This document shows, piece by piece, positions 52,275-60,509 of a DNA stretch of 64,000 nucleotides. Position 1 is the first letter of the stretch. Each line of letters starts with the position of its first letter. The notes under the pieces are model-generated. The model ran no database searches, was not told where the DNA came from, and was given only the letters and a program-made list of their open reading frames with translations. Made by a program: the position numbers and the translations under genes. Source of the stretch: Phocaeicola intestinalis. GTDB taxonomy: Bacteria > Bacteroidota > Bacteroidia > Bacteroidales > Bacteroidaceae. Location: contig NZ_JACSPP010000005.1 of assembly GCF_014837065.1 (NCBI RefSeq), positions 1 through 64,000 of the forward strand. The letters are read 5' to 3'.

Positions 52275-52898
52275 ATGGAATTCAAGTCATTAAAGAACAT
52301 CGAAACGAGCTTCCGGCAGATACGCACGATGGCAATAGCCTTCGTCGTGCTGTGCGCGTTGGTCACGGGTTACGCGCTGTGGAGTTCATACAGCTTCGCC
52401 GAGAAGCAGCGGGAGAAAATCTACGTGCTGGACAACGGCAAGTCGCTCATCCTCGCGCTCTCGCAAGACCTTTCCCAGAACCGTCCGGTCGAGGCGCGGG
52501 AACATGTCAGGCGGTTCCACGAACTGTTCTTCACACTCTCGCCCGACAAGGCGGCCATTGAGGGCAACATCCGCCGGGCATTGTACCTGTGTGACGAAAG
52601 TGCCTTCCGCTACTACAAGGACTGGGAAGAGAAGGGGTATTACAACCGAATCATCTCGGCGAACATCAACCAGACCGTGCGGGTGGACAGCGTGGCGTGC
52701 GACTTCGAGCGTTACCCCTATATCGTGACGACCTATGCCCGCCAGTCGCTCGTCAGGAGCAGCAACATCACCGAGCGCAGTCTTGTAACCCGCTGCCGCC
52801 TGCTGAACTCGGTGCGGTCGGACAACAATCCTCACGGTTTCACGATGGAGCAGTTCACCATTCTGGAGAACCGCGATTTACGGACCATGGAAAGGTAA
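52275..52898 (+). CDS. traK: TraK (VirB8-like)
   Basis: 207 residues. Family start MEFKSLKNIETSFRQIR, one N-terminal membrane helix (TMAIAFVVLCALVTGYALW) and a periplasmic domain with AINANINQ-like IISANINQTVRVDSV. It forms a bridge of the transfer channel. Spaced 30 bp from traJ. Confidence 0.94.
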   Translation: MEFKSLKNIETSFRQIRTMAIAFVVLCALVTGYALWSSYSFAEKQREKIYVLDNGKSLILALSQDLSQNRPVEAREHVRRFHELFFTLSPDKAAIEGNIRRALYLCDESAFRYYKDWEEKGYYNRIISANINQTVRVDSVACDFERYPYIVTTYARQSLVRSSNITERSLVTRCRLLNSVRSDNNPHGFTMEQFTILENRDLRTMER

Positions 52899-52904
52899 AG
52901 GCGT

Positions 52905-53228
52905 ATGGGAAAGACAAGAAAGTGGCTCCATTACATCCCTGACCGGATAAGCGACGGGATGCGCTGCGTGTGCGGGCGGATGTCGCCCGATGTGCGGCTC
53001 ATCGTGGTGGTGGCGATGCTCATGGGATTCAGCGCCCTCTCCATCTACATCACCGTGTCGTCGATATACAACATCGGCAAACGCCGGGGAGAGCAGATGA
53101 GAATAGAACGGATGCGGCAGTTGGAACTGCATCCGGGCATAAGTAAAGACAGTATCCATTTTAATCATGACAGGAAACATGAAAGAGAACAAAACGGAAA
53201 AACAGCCGGAAACGGCAAAAAAGAATGA
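52905..53228 (+). CDS. traL: TraL conjugative transposon protein
   Basis: 107 residues with one membrane helix (LIVVVAMLMGFSALSIYITVSSIYNIGK) and a basic C-terminus. Position between traK and traM and its size fit TraL. The last 62 bp overlap the traM start. Confidence 0.82.
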   Translation: MGKTRKWLHYIPDRISDGMRCVCGRMSPDVRLIVVVAMLMGFSALSIYITVSSIYNIGKRRGEQMRIERMRQLELHPGISKDSIHFNHDRKHEREQNGKTAGNGKKE

Positions 53229-54468
53229 ACTCGGGCGGAAGGAGTCCCAACCGCTGACTCCCGAAGAAATCCGGAAACGGAGGAAGATGCTGGTCTATCC
53301 GCTGTTGTTCCTTGTCTTCGGCGTGGCGATGTGGCTGATATTCGCACCGTCGGACGAGGGGGAGAGCCTGCCCGACGGCTTCAACGTGGAAGTGCCCATG
53401 CCGGAGGAAAAGAACCTGCCTTCGGACAAGCGTGCCGCCTACGAACAGCAGGATTTCGAGCGCAAGCAGCGGGAGAAGATGAGCACCCTGCAGGACTTGG
53501 CGGTGGCGGAGGATGATACGGACAGGGAGGCCGTGGAAGATGTGTTCCAGACCGAAGAAACTGCATCATCGGGCAGGTCGTCCATCCGCACCTCGGCAGA
53601 TGCCTACCGGGACATCAACCGGCAGATTGGCAGCTTCTACGAGCAGCCGGAGCCGGAGGACGACCAGAAAACGCTGGAACTGGAGTGGCGCATACAGGAA
53701 CTGGAACGCCGGGCGGAAGAGGAACGCAAGGCAAAGGAAACCGCCGACGAGCAGCTCCGCCTGATGGAGAAATCCTACGAGATGGCCTCGCGCTACCTGC
53801 CGCAAGAGGGTGGCGGAGCGAAGTCCGTACCCGTAACGGAAACGGAGGGAAGGACGGTCAGCCCGGTCACGCAGGTGGCGGAACAGGTCGTGTCGATGCT
53901 GGCACAACCGATGTCCGATGCCGAGTTCATGGAACGGTACAGCCGTCCACACAATCTGGGGTTCCATACCGTGTCGGACCATGCGGGCGTATCGGCCCGG
54001 AACAGCATCCGTGCCTGCATCCGGCGCACGGTCACGGTAAGCGACGGCAAGGAGGCGGAAATCCGCCTGCTGGAACCGGTCGATGTCGGGGGCATGTATA
54101 TACCGGCCAACACCGTGCTGACCGCCACGGCACGCATCAACGGGGAGCGCATGGAACTGACCGTCAGCTCCATTGCCTATAAAGGGAGGGTCGTGCCGGT
54201 GGAACTGGAGGTATATGACATGGGCGGCATGAAAGGCATCTCGGTGCCGGGGTCGCAGGAACTGACCGCACTCAAGGAGATGGCGGCCAACATGGGTTCC
54301 ACGATGGGCAGCAGCATCAACATCTCCACCGATGCCGGGGCGCAACTGGCCTCGGACTTGGGACGCGGTGCGATACAGGGGCTGTCGCAATACCTCGCCA
54401 CGAAGTTCCGCACCGTCAAGGTAACGCTCAAGGCGAACCACGCGGTGCTGCTTGTGCCCAAGAAATAA
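53167..54468 (+). CDS. traM: TraM (VirB10-like)
   Basis: 433 residues; start at 53167 or at the ATG 53179. A single membrane helix (about 40-58, MLVYPLLFLVFGVAMWLIF) is followed by a long coiled region (150-210) and a C-terminal beta domain (FHTVSDHAGVSARNSIRACI... LLEPVDVGGMYIPANTVLTATARI) like VirB10/TrbI. It spans the envelope in the conjugation machine. Confidence 0.93.
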   Translation: MTGNMKENKTEKQPETAKKNELGRKESQPLTPEEIRKRRKMLVYPLLFLVFGVAMWLIFAPSDEGESLPDGFNVEVPMPEEKNLPSDKRAAYEQQDFERKQREKMSTLQDLAVAEDDTDREAVEDVFQTEETASSGRSSIRTSADAYRDINRQIGSFYEQPEPEDDQKTLELEWRIQELERRAEEERKAKETADEQLRLMEKSYEMASRYLPQEGGGAKSVPVTETEGRTVSPVTQVAEQVVSMLAQPMSDAEFMERYSRPHNLGFHTVSDHAGVSARNSIRACIRRTVTVSDGKEAEIRLLEPVDVGGMYIPANTVLTATARINGERMELTVSSIAYKGRVVPVELEVYDMGGMKGISVPGSQELTALKEMAANMGSTMGSSINISTDAGAQLASDLGRGAIQGLSQYLATKFRTVKVTLKANHAVLLVPKK

Positions 54469-54499
54469 TCTTATGTATCACTATTATTCACAAGGAAAA

Positions 54500-55498
54500 A
54501 TGAAGAAAATTATGCTTATGGCGGCTCTCATGACCGCAATGACCCATGCCCAAGCGCAGAGGGTCGTGGAAGAAACCGACTTGAAAGAAACGGAAGAAAC
54601 AGTAGAGCAAACTGAAACGGGCGATGATGGGGTAAAACAAAGCCCGTCCACCGGCGACCTGTTCGACGGGCTGACACGCCCGATAACCTTCGACCGGATG
54701 ATACCACCGTATGCGCTGGAGGTTACGTTTTACAAGACCGTGCATATCATCTTTCCCTCCGCCATCAAGTATGTGGACTTGGGTTCCGCCGACATCATTG
54801 CGGGCAAGGCGGACGGCTCGGAAAACGTGCTCCGGGTGAAGGCCGCCCTGCGCGACTTCTCCCGAGAGACCAATCTGGCGGTGATAACCGAGGATGGGAG
54901 CTACTATACTTATAACGTGAAATATGCCGACGAGCCGGTCAAGCTGAACATCGAGATGAAGGACTTCCTGCACGACGGGGAGGCGGTGAACCGCCCGAAT
55001 AATTCGCAGGAAGTGTACCTGAAGGAGTTGGGCAGCGAGTCTCCGTTATTGGTGCGGCTCATCATGAAGTCCATCCACAAGGACGACAAGCGGCTGGTGA
55101 AGCATATCGGCTGCAAACGCTTCGGCATCCAGTACATCCTGAAGGGCATCTACACGCACAACGGGCTGCTTTATTTCCATACGGAACTGAAGAACTCCTC
55201 CAACGTGCCGTTCACGGTGGATTTCGTGTCGTTCAAGGTGGTGGACCGGAAAGTGGCGAAGCGCACCGCCATCCAAGAGCAAGTGATTGTACCGCTGCGT
55301 GCCTACAACTACGTGACAGAGGTCGGCGGCAAGAGCCGGGAGCGCACGGTGTTCACCCTGCCCAAATTCACCCTGCCGGACGACAAGCAACTGGTGGTGG
55401 AAATAAACGAGCAGAACGGCGGGAGGCATCAGCAGTTCACGGTCACCAATGCCGAACTGGTGCGTGCCCGTGTCATCAACGAACTGAAGGTGAAGTAA
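54500..55498 (+). CDS. traN: TraN (VirB9-like, DUF4138)
   Basis: 332 residues from the ATG at 54500, which starts a signal peptide (MKKIMLMAALMTAMTHAQAQ). The region EVTFYKTVHIIFPSAIKYVDLGS and later LYFHTELKNSSNVPFTVDFVSFKVVDRK is characteristic of TraN. Outer membrane-associated part of the channel. An alternative start at 54473 has no signal advantage. Confidence 0.93.
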   Translation: MKKIMLMAALMTAMTHAQAQRVVEETDLKETEETVEQTETGDDGVKQSPSTGDLFDGLTRPITFDRMIPPYALEVTFYKTVHIIFPSAIKYVDLGSADIIAGKADGSENVLRVKAALRDFSRETNLAVITEDGSYYTYNVKYADEPVKLNIEMKDFLHDGEAVNRPNNSQEVYLKELGSESPLLVRLIMKSIHKDDKRLVKHIGCKRFGIQYILKGIYTHNGLLYFHTELKNSSNVPFTVDFVSFKVVDRKVAKRTAIQEQVIVPLRAYNYVTEVGGKSRERTVFTLPKFTLPDDKQLVVEINEQNGGRHQQFTVTNAELVRARVINELKVK

Positions 55499-55499
55499 G

Positions 55500-56087
55500 A
55501 TGAAACGGACGGTGTTTATTCTAATCGGCATGGCGCTGTGCCTTGTCCTTGCAGACAAGGTGCAGGCGCAACGCTGTCTGCCGGGTATGAAAGGGCTGCG
55601 CCTGACGGCGGGCATGGCGGACGGCTTCCATTCGGCAAGCCGGCGCAATGAGCTGGGCTACCACTTCGGGCTGTCGATGGACTCGTACACGAAAGGGTGC
55701 AGCAAGTGGGTGTTCGGCGCGGAGTATCTGCAAAAGTACCACCCGTACAAGGACACGCGCCTGCCGCTGTCGCAGTTCACGGCGGAGGGCGGCTACTATT
55801 ACAACTTCCTCTCGGATGCGAACAAGGTGTTCCTCTGCTACGTGGGCGGCTCGGCGATGGCGGGTTATGAAACGGTGAATTGGGGCGAGAGCCTGCTTTA
55901 TGACGGGGCACGCATCACGGACGGCGACGCTTTCGTCTATGGCGGCGCGGTATCGCTGGAGATAGAAACCTACCTCACCAACCGGACAGTACTGCTCCTC
56001 CATGCGCGTGAACGCTGCCTGTGGGGTGGCGGTACGGGAAACTTCCACTTCCAGTTCGGGGTGGGGCTGAAATTCATATTGGACTAA
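55500..56087 (+). CDS. traO: TraO
   Basis: 195 residues. Signal peptide (MKRTVFILIGMALCLVLADKVQAQ) and a beta-barrel-like body (RCLPGMKGLRLTAGMADGF, GGYYYNFLSDANKVFLCYVGGSAMAGYE) ending FQFGVGLKFIL. Typical TraO, likely outer membrane. Starts 2 bp after the traN stop. Confidence 0.92.
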   Translation: MKRTVFILIGMALCLVLADKVQAQRCLPGMKGLRLTAGMADGFHSASRRNELGYHFGLSMDSYTKGCSKWVFGAEYLQKYHPYKDTRLPLSQFTAEGGYYYNFLSDANKVFLCYVGGSAMAGYETVNWGESLLYDGARITDGDAFVYGGAVSLEIETYLTNRTVLLLHARERCLWGGGTGNFHFQFGVGLKFILD

Positions 56088-56102
56088 TAAATCATCAAGA
56101 CA

Positions 56103-56561
56103 ATGAAAAGAATGACTGAACTGATTTTTACCGCCGGTTTCGCATTGGTAGCCGCCGTGCTACTTTGCGCCTGTTCCGACAAGCTGGACATCCAGCAGGT
56201 GTATGAGTTCGATTTGGCAACCCTGCCGGTGCAGACCACCATCGTGGAAGGCGGGGAAGCCGAGATACGCTGCCAGTTGGTACGCAGCGGGCGGTACGAG
56301 GAAACGGAGTATTTCATCCGCTATTTCCAGCCTACGGGCAAGGGGGAGCTTCGTCTGGAGGACGGCACGGTATTGCTGCCCAATGACCTTTATTCGTTGC
56401 CGGGCGAGACCTTCCGGCTCTATTACAGGTCGCTCTGCACCGACCAGCAGACGATTGACATCTACATTGTGGATTCGTTTAACCAGACGGTAACCAAGAG
56501 CTTTTCGTTCAACAACGAGACGGAAGAAGGAGTAGAGAACCCGGAACAGCCTGCTCCATAA
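56103..56561 (+). CDS. traQ: TraQ lipoprotein (DUF3872)
   Basis: 152 residues. Lipoprotein signal with lipobox LLCAC (Cys about 24). The DUF3872 part has YEFDLATLPVQTTIVEGGEAEIRCQLV and YFIRYFQPTGKGELRLEDG. In CTnDOT it follows traP, which encodes a primase; no traP is seen here between traO and traQ. Probably in the outer membrane. Confidence 0.88.
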   Translation: MKRMTELIFTAGFALVAAVLLCACSDKLDIQQVYEFDLATLPVQTTIVEGGEAEIRCQLVRSGRYEETEYFIRYFQPTGKGELRLEDGTVLLPNDLYSLPGETFRLYYRSLCTDQQTIDIYIVDSFNQTVTKSFSFNNETEEGVENPEQPAP

Positions 56562-56572
56562 TACTGACGGCT

Positions 56573-56689
56573 ATGCTTTGTTTTGCCATTGCTTACTTGA
56601 CGCTTCTTGCCGTAACCGGCTGTTGCATCTGGCGTGCCATACGCCATGCCCCGACTGATACGGAGCTTTGGGGCGAGGAAACGGACTGA
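56573..56689 (+). CDS. Small membrane protein at the end of the tra operon
   Basis: 38 residues: MLCFAIAYLTLLAVTGCCIW as membrane helix, then a hydrophilic tail ending GEETD. It starts 11 bp after traQ on the same strand. No known family. A strong hairpin ends the operon 24 bp downstream. Confidence 0.6.
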   Translation: MLCFAIAYLTLLAVTGCCIWRAIRHAPTDTELWGEETD

Positions 56690-56712
56690 CATGCCTGTGG
56701 TGTGAAACGGTT

Positions 56713-56743
56713 GCAGCCCGTCGGATTGGTTCCGGCGGGCTGC
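56713..56743. terminator. Terminator between tra operon and converging genes
   Basis: GCAGCCCG (56713-56720) pairs perfectly with CGGGCTGC (56736-56743); CGG / CCG can extend it. Placed between convergent operons, so probably used from both sides. Confidence 0.75.
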
Positions 56744-56764
56744 TTCTGCAAGCGCATCATCCCT

Positions 56765-57010
56765 CTACAATTCCTTCATTTCCGCTATGGGCATGTAATG
56801 TTCCAACCATTCCCTTACGGGCTTCATGTTGTATTCGGATGTGATGACTGCCGTATAGCCGTTTATCGGGGTGAAGCGTGTGGTCTCGTAATCGTCCACC
56901 CACTTCTTCAGGCTGTCCACGCCCCATGTGTCGATGTCCTCAAACCTACCGTCCAAAACCTCGATGGGTTCGCTAAATGTGATTATCAGCGTTTCGTAAC
57001 CGTCATTCAT
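56765..57010 (-). CDS. Small element-associated protein
   Basis: 81 residues from the ATG at 57010 (MNDGYETLIITFSEPIEVLDGRFEDIDTW). Acidic, alpha/beta. No family recognised. Last gene of the leftward operon 56765-59121; it overlaps the DUF3873 gene end by 8 bp, which fixes the start. Confidence 0.7.
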   Translation of the reverse strand: MNDGYETLIITFSEPIEVLDGRFEDIDTWGVDSLKKWVDDYETTRFTPINGYTAVITSEYNMKPVREWLEHYMPIAEMKEL

Positions 57011-57239
57011 TGCCGGCCTCCTTTCTTTCCTTTTCCGATAACCATGCATCGCGCCTGCGGCGGCATTCCTCCAAAGTCGGAGCCACGCAGGAGAACAATT
57101 CCCCATCGGATGCCCTGTAATCGTACTGCACAAGCGTGCGTTTTCTTCTCCCAAAACCAGTCTGGAATTTCTCGAATTGTTCCGTTCCTGCTGCCCGGCA
57201 GGTCGAAACGCCGTTTTCTGTCATTCTTGTAACCATCAT
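57003..57239 (-). CDS. DUF3873 family protein
   Basis: 78 residues with the DUF3873 pattern: MTENGVSTCRAAGTEQFEKFQ, VQYDYRASDGELFSCVAPTLEECRRRRDAWL. Start is at 57239 or the next ATG 57236. Common in Bacteroidales conjugative elements between the tra genes and the right-hand region; function unknown. Confidence 0.85.
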   Translation of the reverse strand: MMVTRMTENGVSTCRAAGTEQFEKFQTGFGRRKRTLVQYDYRASDGELFSCVAPTLEECRRRRDAWLSEKERKEAGNE

Positions 57240-57247
57240 ACAATTCC

Positions 57248-57505
57248 TTAAAATTCGACAATCAATAAGCGGTTCTCCATGCACTTGTCCGGGTCAGATG
57301 CCATCCTTTGTTTGAGCCAAAAGTGGCTGCTCCCGTATCCGAAAGCGAAGAAGCGGTTGAACTCCTTGCTTTGTGCAAATACTTTCACCAGTTCGCGAAG
57401 CTCCTGTTCGTCCTTTGTCAGCGTCACGGAATTGATGAACTTTACCAACACTTCGGGTATCCGCTCGTCCCACCCGAAAATCATGCTTTCAATCTTTACG
57501 TCCAT
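57248..57505 (-). CDS. Small element-associated protein
   Basis: 85 residues (MDVKIESMIFGWDERIPEVLVKF...). Mixed alpha/beta, soluble. The C-terminus has FAFGYGSSHFWLKQRM. No family recognised. Spaced 8 bp from the DUF3873 gene in the same operon. Confidence 0.7.
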   Translation of the reverse strand: MDVKIESMIFGWDERIPEVLVKFINSVTLTKDEQELRELVKVFAQSKEFNRFFAFGYGSSHFWLKQRMASDPDKCMENRLLIVEF

Positions 57506-57530
57506 ACATTATATATTTATAGGTGAATAA

Positions 57531-58121
57531 TCAAAAAAGGCTCAACTGCTGCGGGGCGGTATAGCGTAACTTCAGTTCCCGCAATCCGGCTTTCAACTTG
57601 CGGATATACTTCGGGTTGTAATTTCCCTTGTCTGTCAGGGAGTGGCGTTCCGCATAAGTGTAATGCCCTTCCAGCCGATGTATTCCCGTGCGTACCGCTT
57701 CCTTGTAGTCGGAAATGGGTTCATCCCATACCGATGGGTGGCTACCGCCTCCTGCCGTGCCGGTACACCAGCTCACCGTAACGGCATACGTGCCATTCAC
57801 GGACTGGCCGATGTGTATCACGTTGGATGTGTCCAACCGTATTTCCTCCACGATGGGCAACATGCCATTTATCCATCCATATTCGTTGAACTGCTTGTCC
57901 ACATAGCCGAAAACAAGCCTGCGCTCGTAGGTATTCACGTTCAGCACAATTTGATGCACGCTTTCGCCGAAGCTCTCGAAATAGGCGGTCTGTTCCGCAT
58001 CTTCCCGGCGGAGTGCCTGGATATAGCGGAGAATGATGTGCCGCTCACGCTTGCAGGCATGGTAGTCCGCCAAAACCTGCAATTTTTCTTCTTTCGTCAT
58101 TTGGGATATTATCTTGTCCAT
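57531..58121 (-). CDS. Element-associated hypothetical protein
   Basis: 196 residues from the ATG at 58121 (MDKIISQMTKEEKLQVLADYHACKRER), which fits the gap to the next gene. A helical N-terminus is followed by a beta-rich part (NVNTYERRLVFGYVDKQFNEYGW, NVIHIGQSVNGTYAVTVSW) and a basic C-terminus. No family recognised. Confidence 0.7.
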   Translation of the reverse strand: MDKIISQMTKEEKLQVLADYHACKRERHIILRYIQALRREDAEQTAYFESFGESVHQIVLNVNTYERRLVFGYVDKQFNEYGWINGMLPIVEEIRLDTSNVIHIGQSVNGTYAVTVSWCTGTAGGGSHPSVWDEPISDYKEAVRTGIHRLEGHYTYAERHSLTDKGNYNPKYIRKLKAGLRELKLRYTAPQQLSLF

Positions 58122-58132
58122 ACCGTAATTCT

Positions 58133-58351
58133 TTAGATGGTTGCTTTCAGTATTTCCACGTGGTATTGGGGATTGACTTCCCACAACAGGTATTCGATGA
58201 ACAGCCTGCGTGCGTCCTTCTCCAGTTCCTTGAACAGCCGGGTAAAGGTGCTGTGGTTGCCGTTGATGTAGGTTTCCACCATGTACTCGAAAATGTCCTC
58301 CACTTCATAATACTTGCACTGCTGTGCGATAGTCTTGCTGTACCGTTTCAT
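58133..58351 (-). CDS. Small helical protein
   Basis: 72 residues (MKRYSKTIAQQCKYYEVEDIFEYMVETYINGN...), predicted all-helical and charged. No family recognised. It lies 11 bp upstream of the previous gene and 8 bp behind the SLOG-like gene, in the same operon. Confidence 0.7.
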   Translation of the reverse strand: MKRYSKTIAQQCKYYEVEDIFEYMVETYINGNHSTFTRLFKELEKDARRLFIEYLLWEVNPQYHVEILKATI

Positions 58352-58359
58352 AAGCGTTC

Positions 58360-58848
58360 TTATTTATAAAGGTTTATAATTATTCTGTTCAGCATCTGCG
58401 CCTTTCCTATGGTATAGTATGTGCCGCCATAGGGCAGTCCGTCCCAATAAGCGAGCATGATTGCCGCATGTTCCACCAGAAAGTCGTTGCGCCGGTGGAA
58501 ACAGCCCTTGTGATAGCTTTCTGAAAGGATAACCGTCTTGTCCGCTTCTTCCAACAGACTGATGTAAAGCCTCTTGTTCGTGTCGGAATAGCGTGCGGAC
58601 TGCTTCCGGAAAGGGATGGCAGCTACCAACCGTATATCGGTTAATTCGTTTCTTACCGTCAAGACTGCCTTTGCAAAAATCAAATCGCTGCCTTCCGCCA
58701 TGCCTGAGAGAAAGTTACGGTAGCCCAAAGCATACAGTCTTTTGATTTCCGTCACCATGCCTGTAAAAAGAGTAAGCATGGGTTGGCTTATCCTGCCGGA
58801 GCGGTGTCCGGTAAACGAAACGTTCTTTGAAATGTTTGTTGTATCCAT
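58360..58848 (-). CDS. SLOG/YpsA-like nucleotide-binding protein (DUF1273 type)
   Basis: 162 residues. It begins NVSFTGHRSGRI, the TGHR-type opening of YpsA/DprA-like SLOG proteins, followed by FLSGMAEGSDLIFAKAVL (nucleotide-binding loop, GMAEGSD) and LAYWDGLPYGGTYYTI (WDG...GGT). SLOG domains bind nucleotide-derived ligands in signalling or defence. In this element it is part of the leftward operon; ligand unknown. Confidence 0.8.
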   Translation of the reverse strand: MDTTNISKNVSFTGHRSGRISQPMLTLFTGMVTEIKRLYALGYRNFLSGMAEGSDLIFAKAVLTVRNELTDIRLVAAIPFRKQSARYSDTNKRLYISLLEEADKTVILSESYHKGCFHRRNDFLVEHAAIMLAYWDGLPYGGTYYTIGKAQMLNRIIINLYK

Positions 58849-58860
58849 GATGATGTGAGT

Positions 58861-59121
58861 TTAGAGTGTTAATACCCAGACTATGAAAGCGACAACCGAA
58901 ACAAACGCAAAAAGGAACACAAGGCAGACCCACAGGAAACGGACTACACCCACAAGGAAGTTCCACGCCAGCCACAGCCCGACGAACCACACCAGAAGGG
59001 AGCCACCGTACAGGGATGTGCCGAGTGCCGCAAGGGAGAACCTCACCGCCACGCCCACGAATTTATGCAGAGGCAGATTGGGAAGCGACTTATTTCCATT
59101 TGTTTCTCTTGTTGCTTTCAT
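58861..59121 (-). CDS. Two-helix membrane protein
   Basis: 86 residues from the ATG at 59121 (MKATRETNGNKSLPNLP); 59145 is an alternative. Two or three very hydrophobic helices (YGGSLLVWFVGLWLAWNFLVG and FLWVCLVFLFAFVSVVAFIVWVL, given here as separate segments). No family recognised. First gene of the leftward operon. Confidence 0.7.
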   Translation of the reverse strand: MKATRETNGNKSLPNLPLHKFVGVAVRFSLAALGTSLYGGSLLVWFVGLWLAWNFLVGVVRFLWVCLVFLFAFVSVVAFIVWVLTL

Positions 59122-59293
59122 AATCACGACATTTTTTTTATGCATTGACGAGTTGGGTGAGCTGACTTATTTCGTAAGCGGGGCAAAAGACAGGGTTTTG
59201 CAGAAGCAAATTTTTTCGGTGGAATACTACCTGAGCCTGCGAAGTGTGGAGATTGTGCCTAAAAAATTTGATTTGTCCGTCAAAACCCGAAAT

Positions 59294-59301
59294 TACCTTT
59301 G
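59294..59301 (+). promoter_or_regulatory. -7 box TACCTTTG, target unclear
   Basis: Perfect Bacteroides -7 box on the + strand, with TTTG-containing sequence upstream (near 59268). No gene follows closely; the next is at 59677. The 555 bp from 59122 to 59676 otherwise hold a second -7 box and a large hairpin. Confidence 0.5.
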
Positions 59302-59468
59302 CGCACGTAATAAGTCAGCTCCCCCAACCTTTCAATAGCACATTGTGGAGTGATGGGGAATGAAAGCGGCAAGGGAAACATACCGTAGGGACATTGATTT
59401 CTCTCCGCAATGGACTTTTCCGAAGGAGGTTTTTTAAGGATGGCAATGGATTATTGGCTTTATTTTCT

Positions 59469-59476
59469 TACCTTTG
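59469..59476 (+). promoter_or_regulatory. -7 box of the gene at 59677
   Basis: TACCTTTG on the + strand. A transcript from about 59483 would have a leader of nearly 195 nt containing the 59545-59609 hairpin. Confidence 0.6.
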
Positions 59477-59544
59477 TGCCAGCGGTGCAAATAGCATCGT
59501 GGTAATGTTGTTCATTTACCGGCATCCAGAAATCGCCAATTTCA

Positions 59545-59609
59545 AAACACGAAGGTAAATGAACCGGGTAGGTTATACCTTGACGTAACCTGCCGGTTCA
59601 CTTCGTGTT
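59545..59609 (+). ncRNA. Large structured leader hairpin
   Basis: AACACGAAG (left) pairs with CTTCGTGTT (right), TGAACCGG with CCGGTTCA, and TAGGTTA with TAACCT, leaving a 5-nt bulge and one mismatch; loop about 9 nt. It lies between a + strand promoter and the gene at 59677. It could be a regulatory leader, a small RNA or a terminator without a clear T-run. Confidence 0.5.
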
Positions 59610-59676
59610 AAGCGTTTGGCGATGCTTTGGGTGCGGTGGCCGGCAGCGTTACGTCATTTGTTAATACCCGAAAGAT

Positions 59677-59952
59677 ATGGAATTACAAGCTACCGCCCTG
59701 AAGGGCATCGTCCGTTCTTCCGATGAAGGACTTTTCTATCTGTTTCCCATCCAAGATGTGTCCACCTTGCAGCAGACGAAGGCGCATCTGACCTGCGCCA
59801 TTGATGTATTGAGCCATCCGGAGGAATGCTCGCCGGAACAGCGGCTGGATGCCGTGCGCACGTTGAACAGCCTCGTGGCGGCATTGAGCGTGCATGACGA
59901 CGACCATTATAGTGCTTTCGACTCCGCCCTCGAAGGCGGCAACGTGCAATAA
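59677..59952 (+). CDS. Small hypothetical protein
   Basis: 91 residues (MELQATALKGIVRSSDEGLFYLFPIQDVSTL...). Soluble; a beta-type start and a long helix, ending acidic. No family recognised. It stands alone on the + strand between two leftward groups. GC-rich like the element core. Confidence 0.62.
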   Translation: MELQATALKGIVRSSDEGLFYLFPIQDVSTLQQTKAHLTCAIDVLSHPEECSPEQRLDAVRTLNSLVAALSVHDDDHYSAFDSALEGGNVQ

Positions 59953-60214
59953 CGGGCGGGTCGGGCAAGCGTAAAAGCCTACCTTGCGGCAAAACCGGGC
60001 AAGGAAAAGTGGCGTATGGGATATGGTGTGATGATTTGGTTCATCACGCTTGACCATGCGGCATGTTTCTACGGTTTTGCGTAGGCGGCAAGGGTATTTC
60101 CATTCCCAACGGGAACGGGGATATGCTTGCCGACGGAAATGACGGGCTTTTACATTCCGCAGCATGGGTCGGGGATTGGAATATTGTATTCTTTGGCATT
60201 TATCCCAAGCCTGC

Positions 60215-60272
60215 AAGTCGCCCAACCCGTTTCCGTGAGTTGCCCAACTCAGAACTTTGGGTTGTCCGACTC
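60215..60272. repeat. Three-unit 22-bp palindrome array
   Basis: Cores at 60215, 60237 (GAGTTGCCCAACTC) and 60259 with spacers GTTTCCGT and AGAACTTT. Spacer GTTTCCGT equals one in the array at 22164, and AGAACTTT is the reverse complement of another there, so the arrays share ancestry. Confidence 0.8.
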
Positions 60273-60450
60273 TGTGAAATGTTCCTTTTATTCTTTCCCC
60301 GTTTTCACCGTCCGTCCCAAGAACAGGCCGGTAACGGAGTTGGCTCCAAGCTGCATCAGCCTACGTTTCATCTGCTCACGGTCTTCCCTTATCCATGTGG
60401 CACGGAAGCCGTCAGTGATTTTCAGGCGATGCGAAAGGAGGCTGCAAAAC
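60273..60450 (-). pseudogene. Truncated copy of the phosphoribosyltransferase gene end
   Basis: Matches 63016-63312 (3' part of the gene at 63031-63948) at most positions but lacks 120 bp. The deletion lies exactly between two TTTCATCTGC repeats of the intact gene (63109 and 63229), leaving one at 60366-60375. The lost part contains the PRPP-binding motif. No start or N-terminus exists. The 557-bp gap 59953-60509 holds only this and the palindrome array. Confidence 0.8.
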
Positions 60451-60509
60451 ATAAGCAGGCAATCTACCTAAAGTCTAATGACCTATTGGGGTATAATCAT
60501 ATCCGGTAG

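Noticed and set aside
60063..60509. Rightward 148-codon ORF
   Set aside because: It runs through the palindrome array and the antisense strand of the phosphoribosyltransferase remnant; no ribosome site or family.
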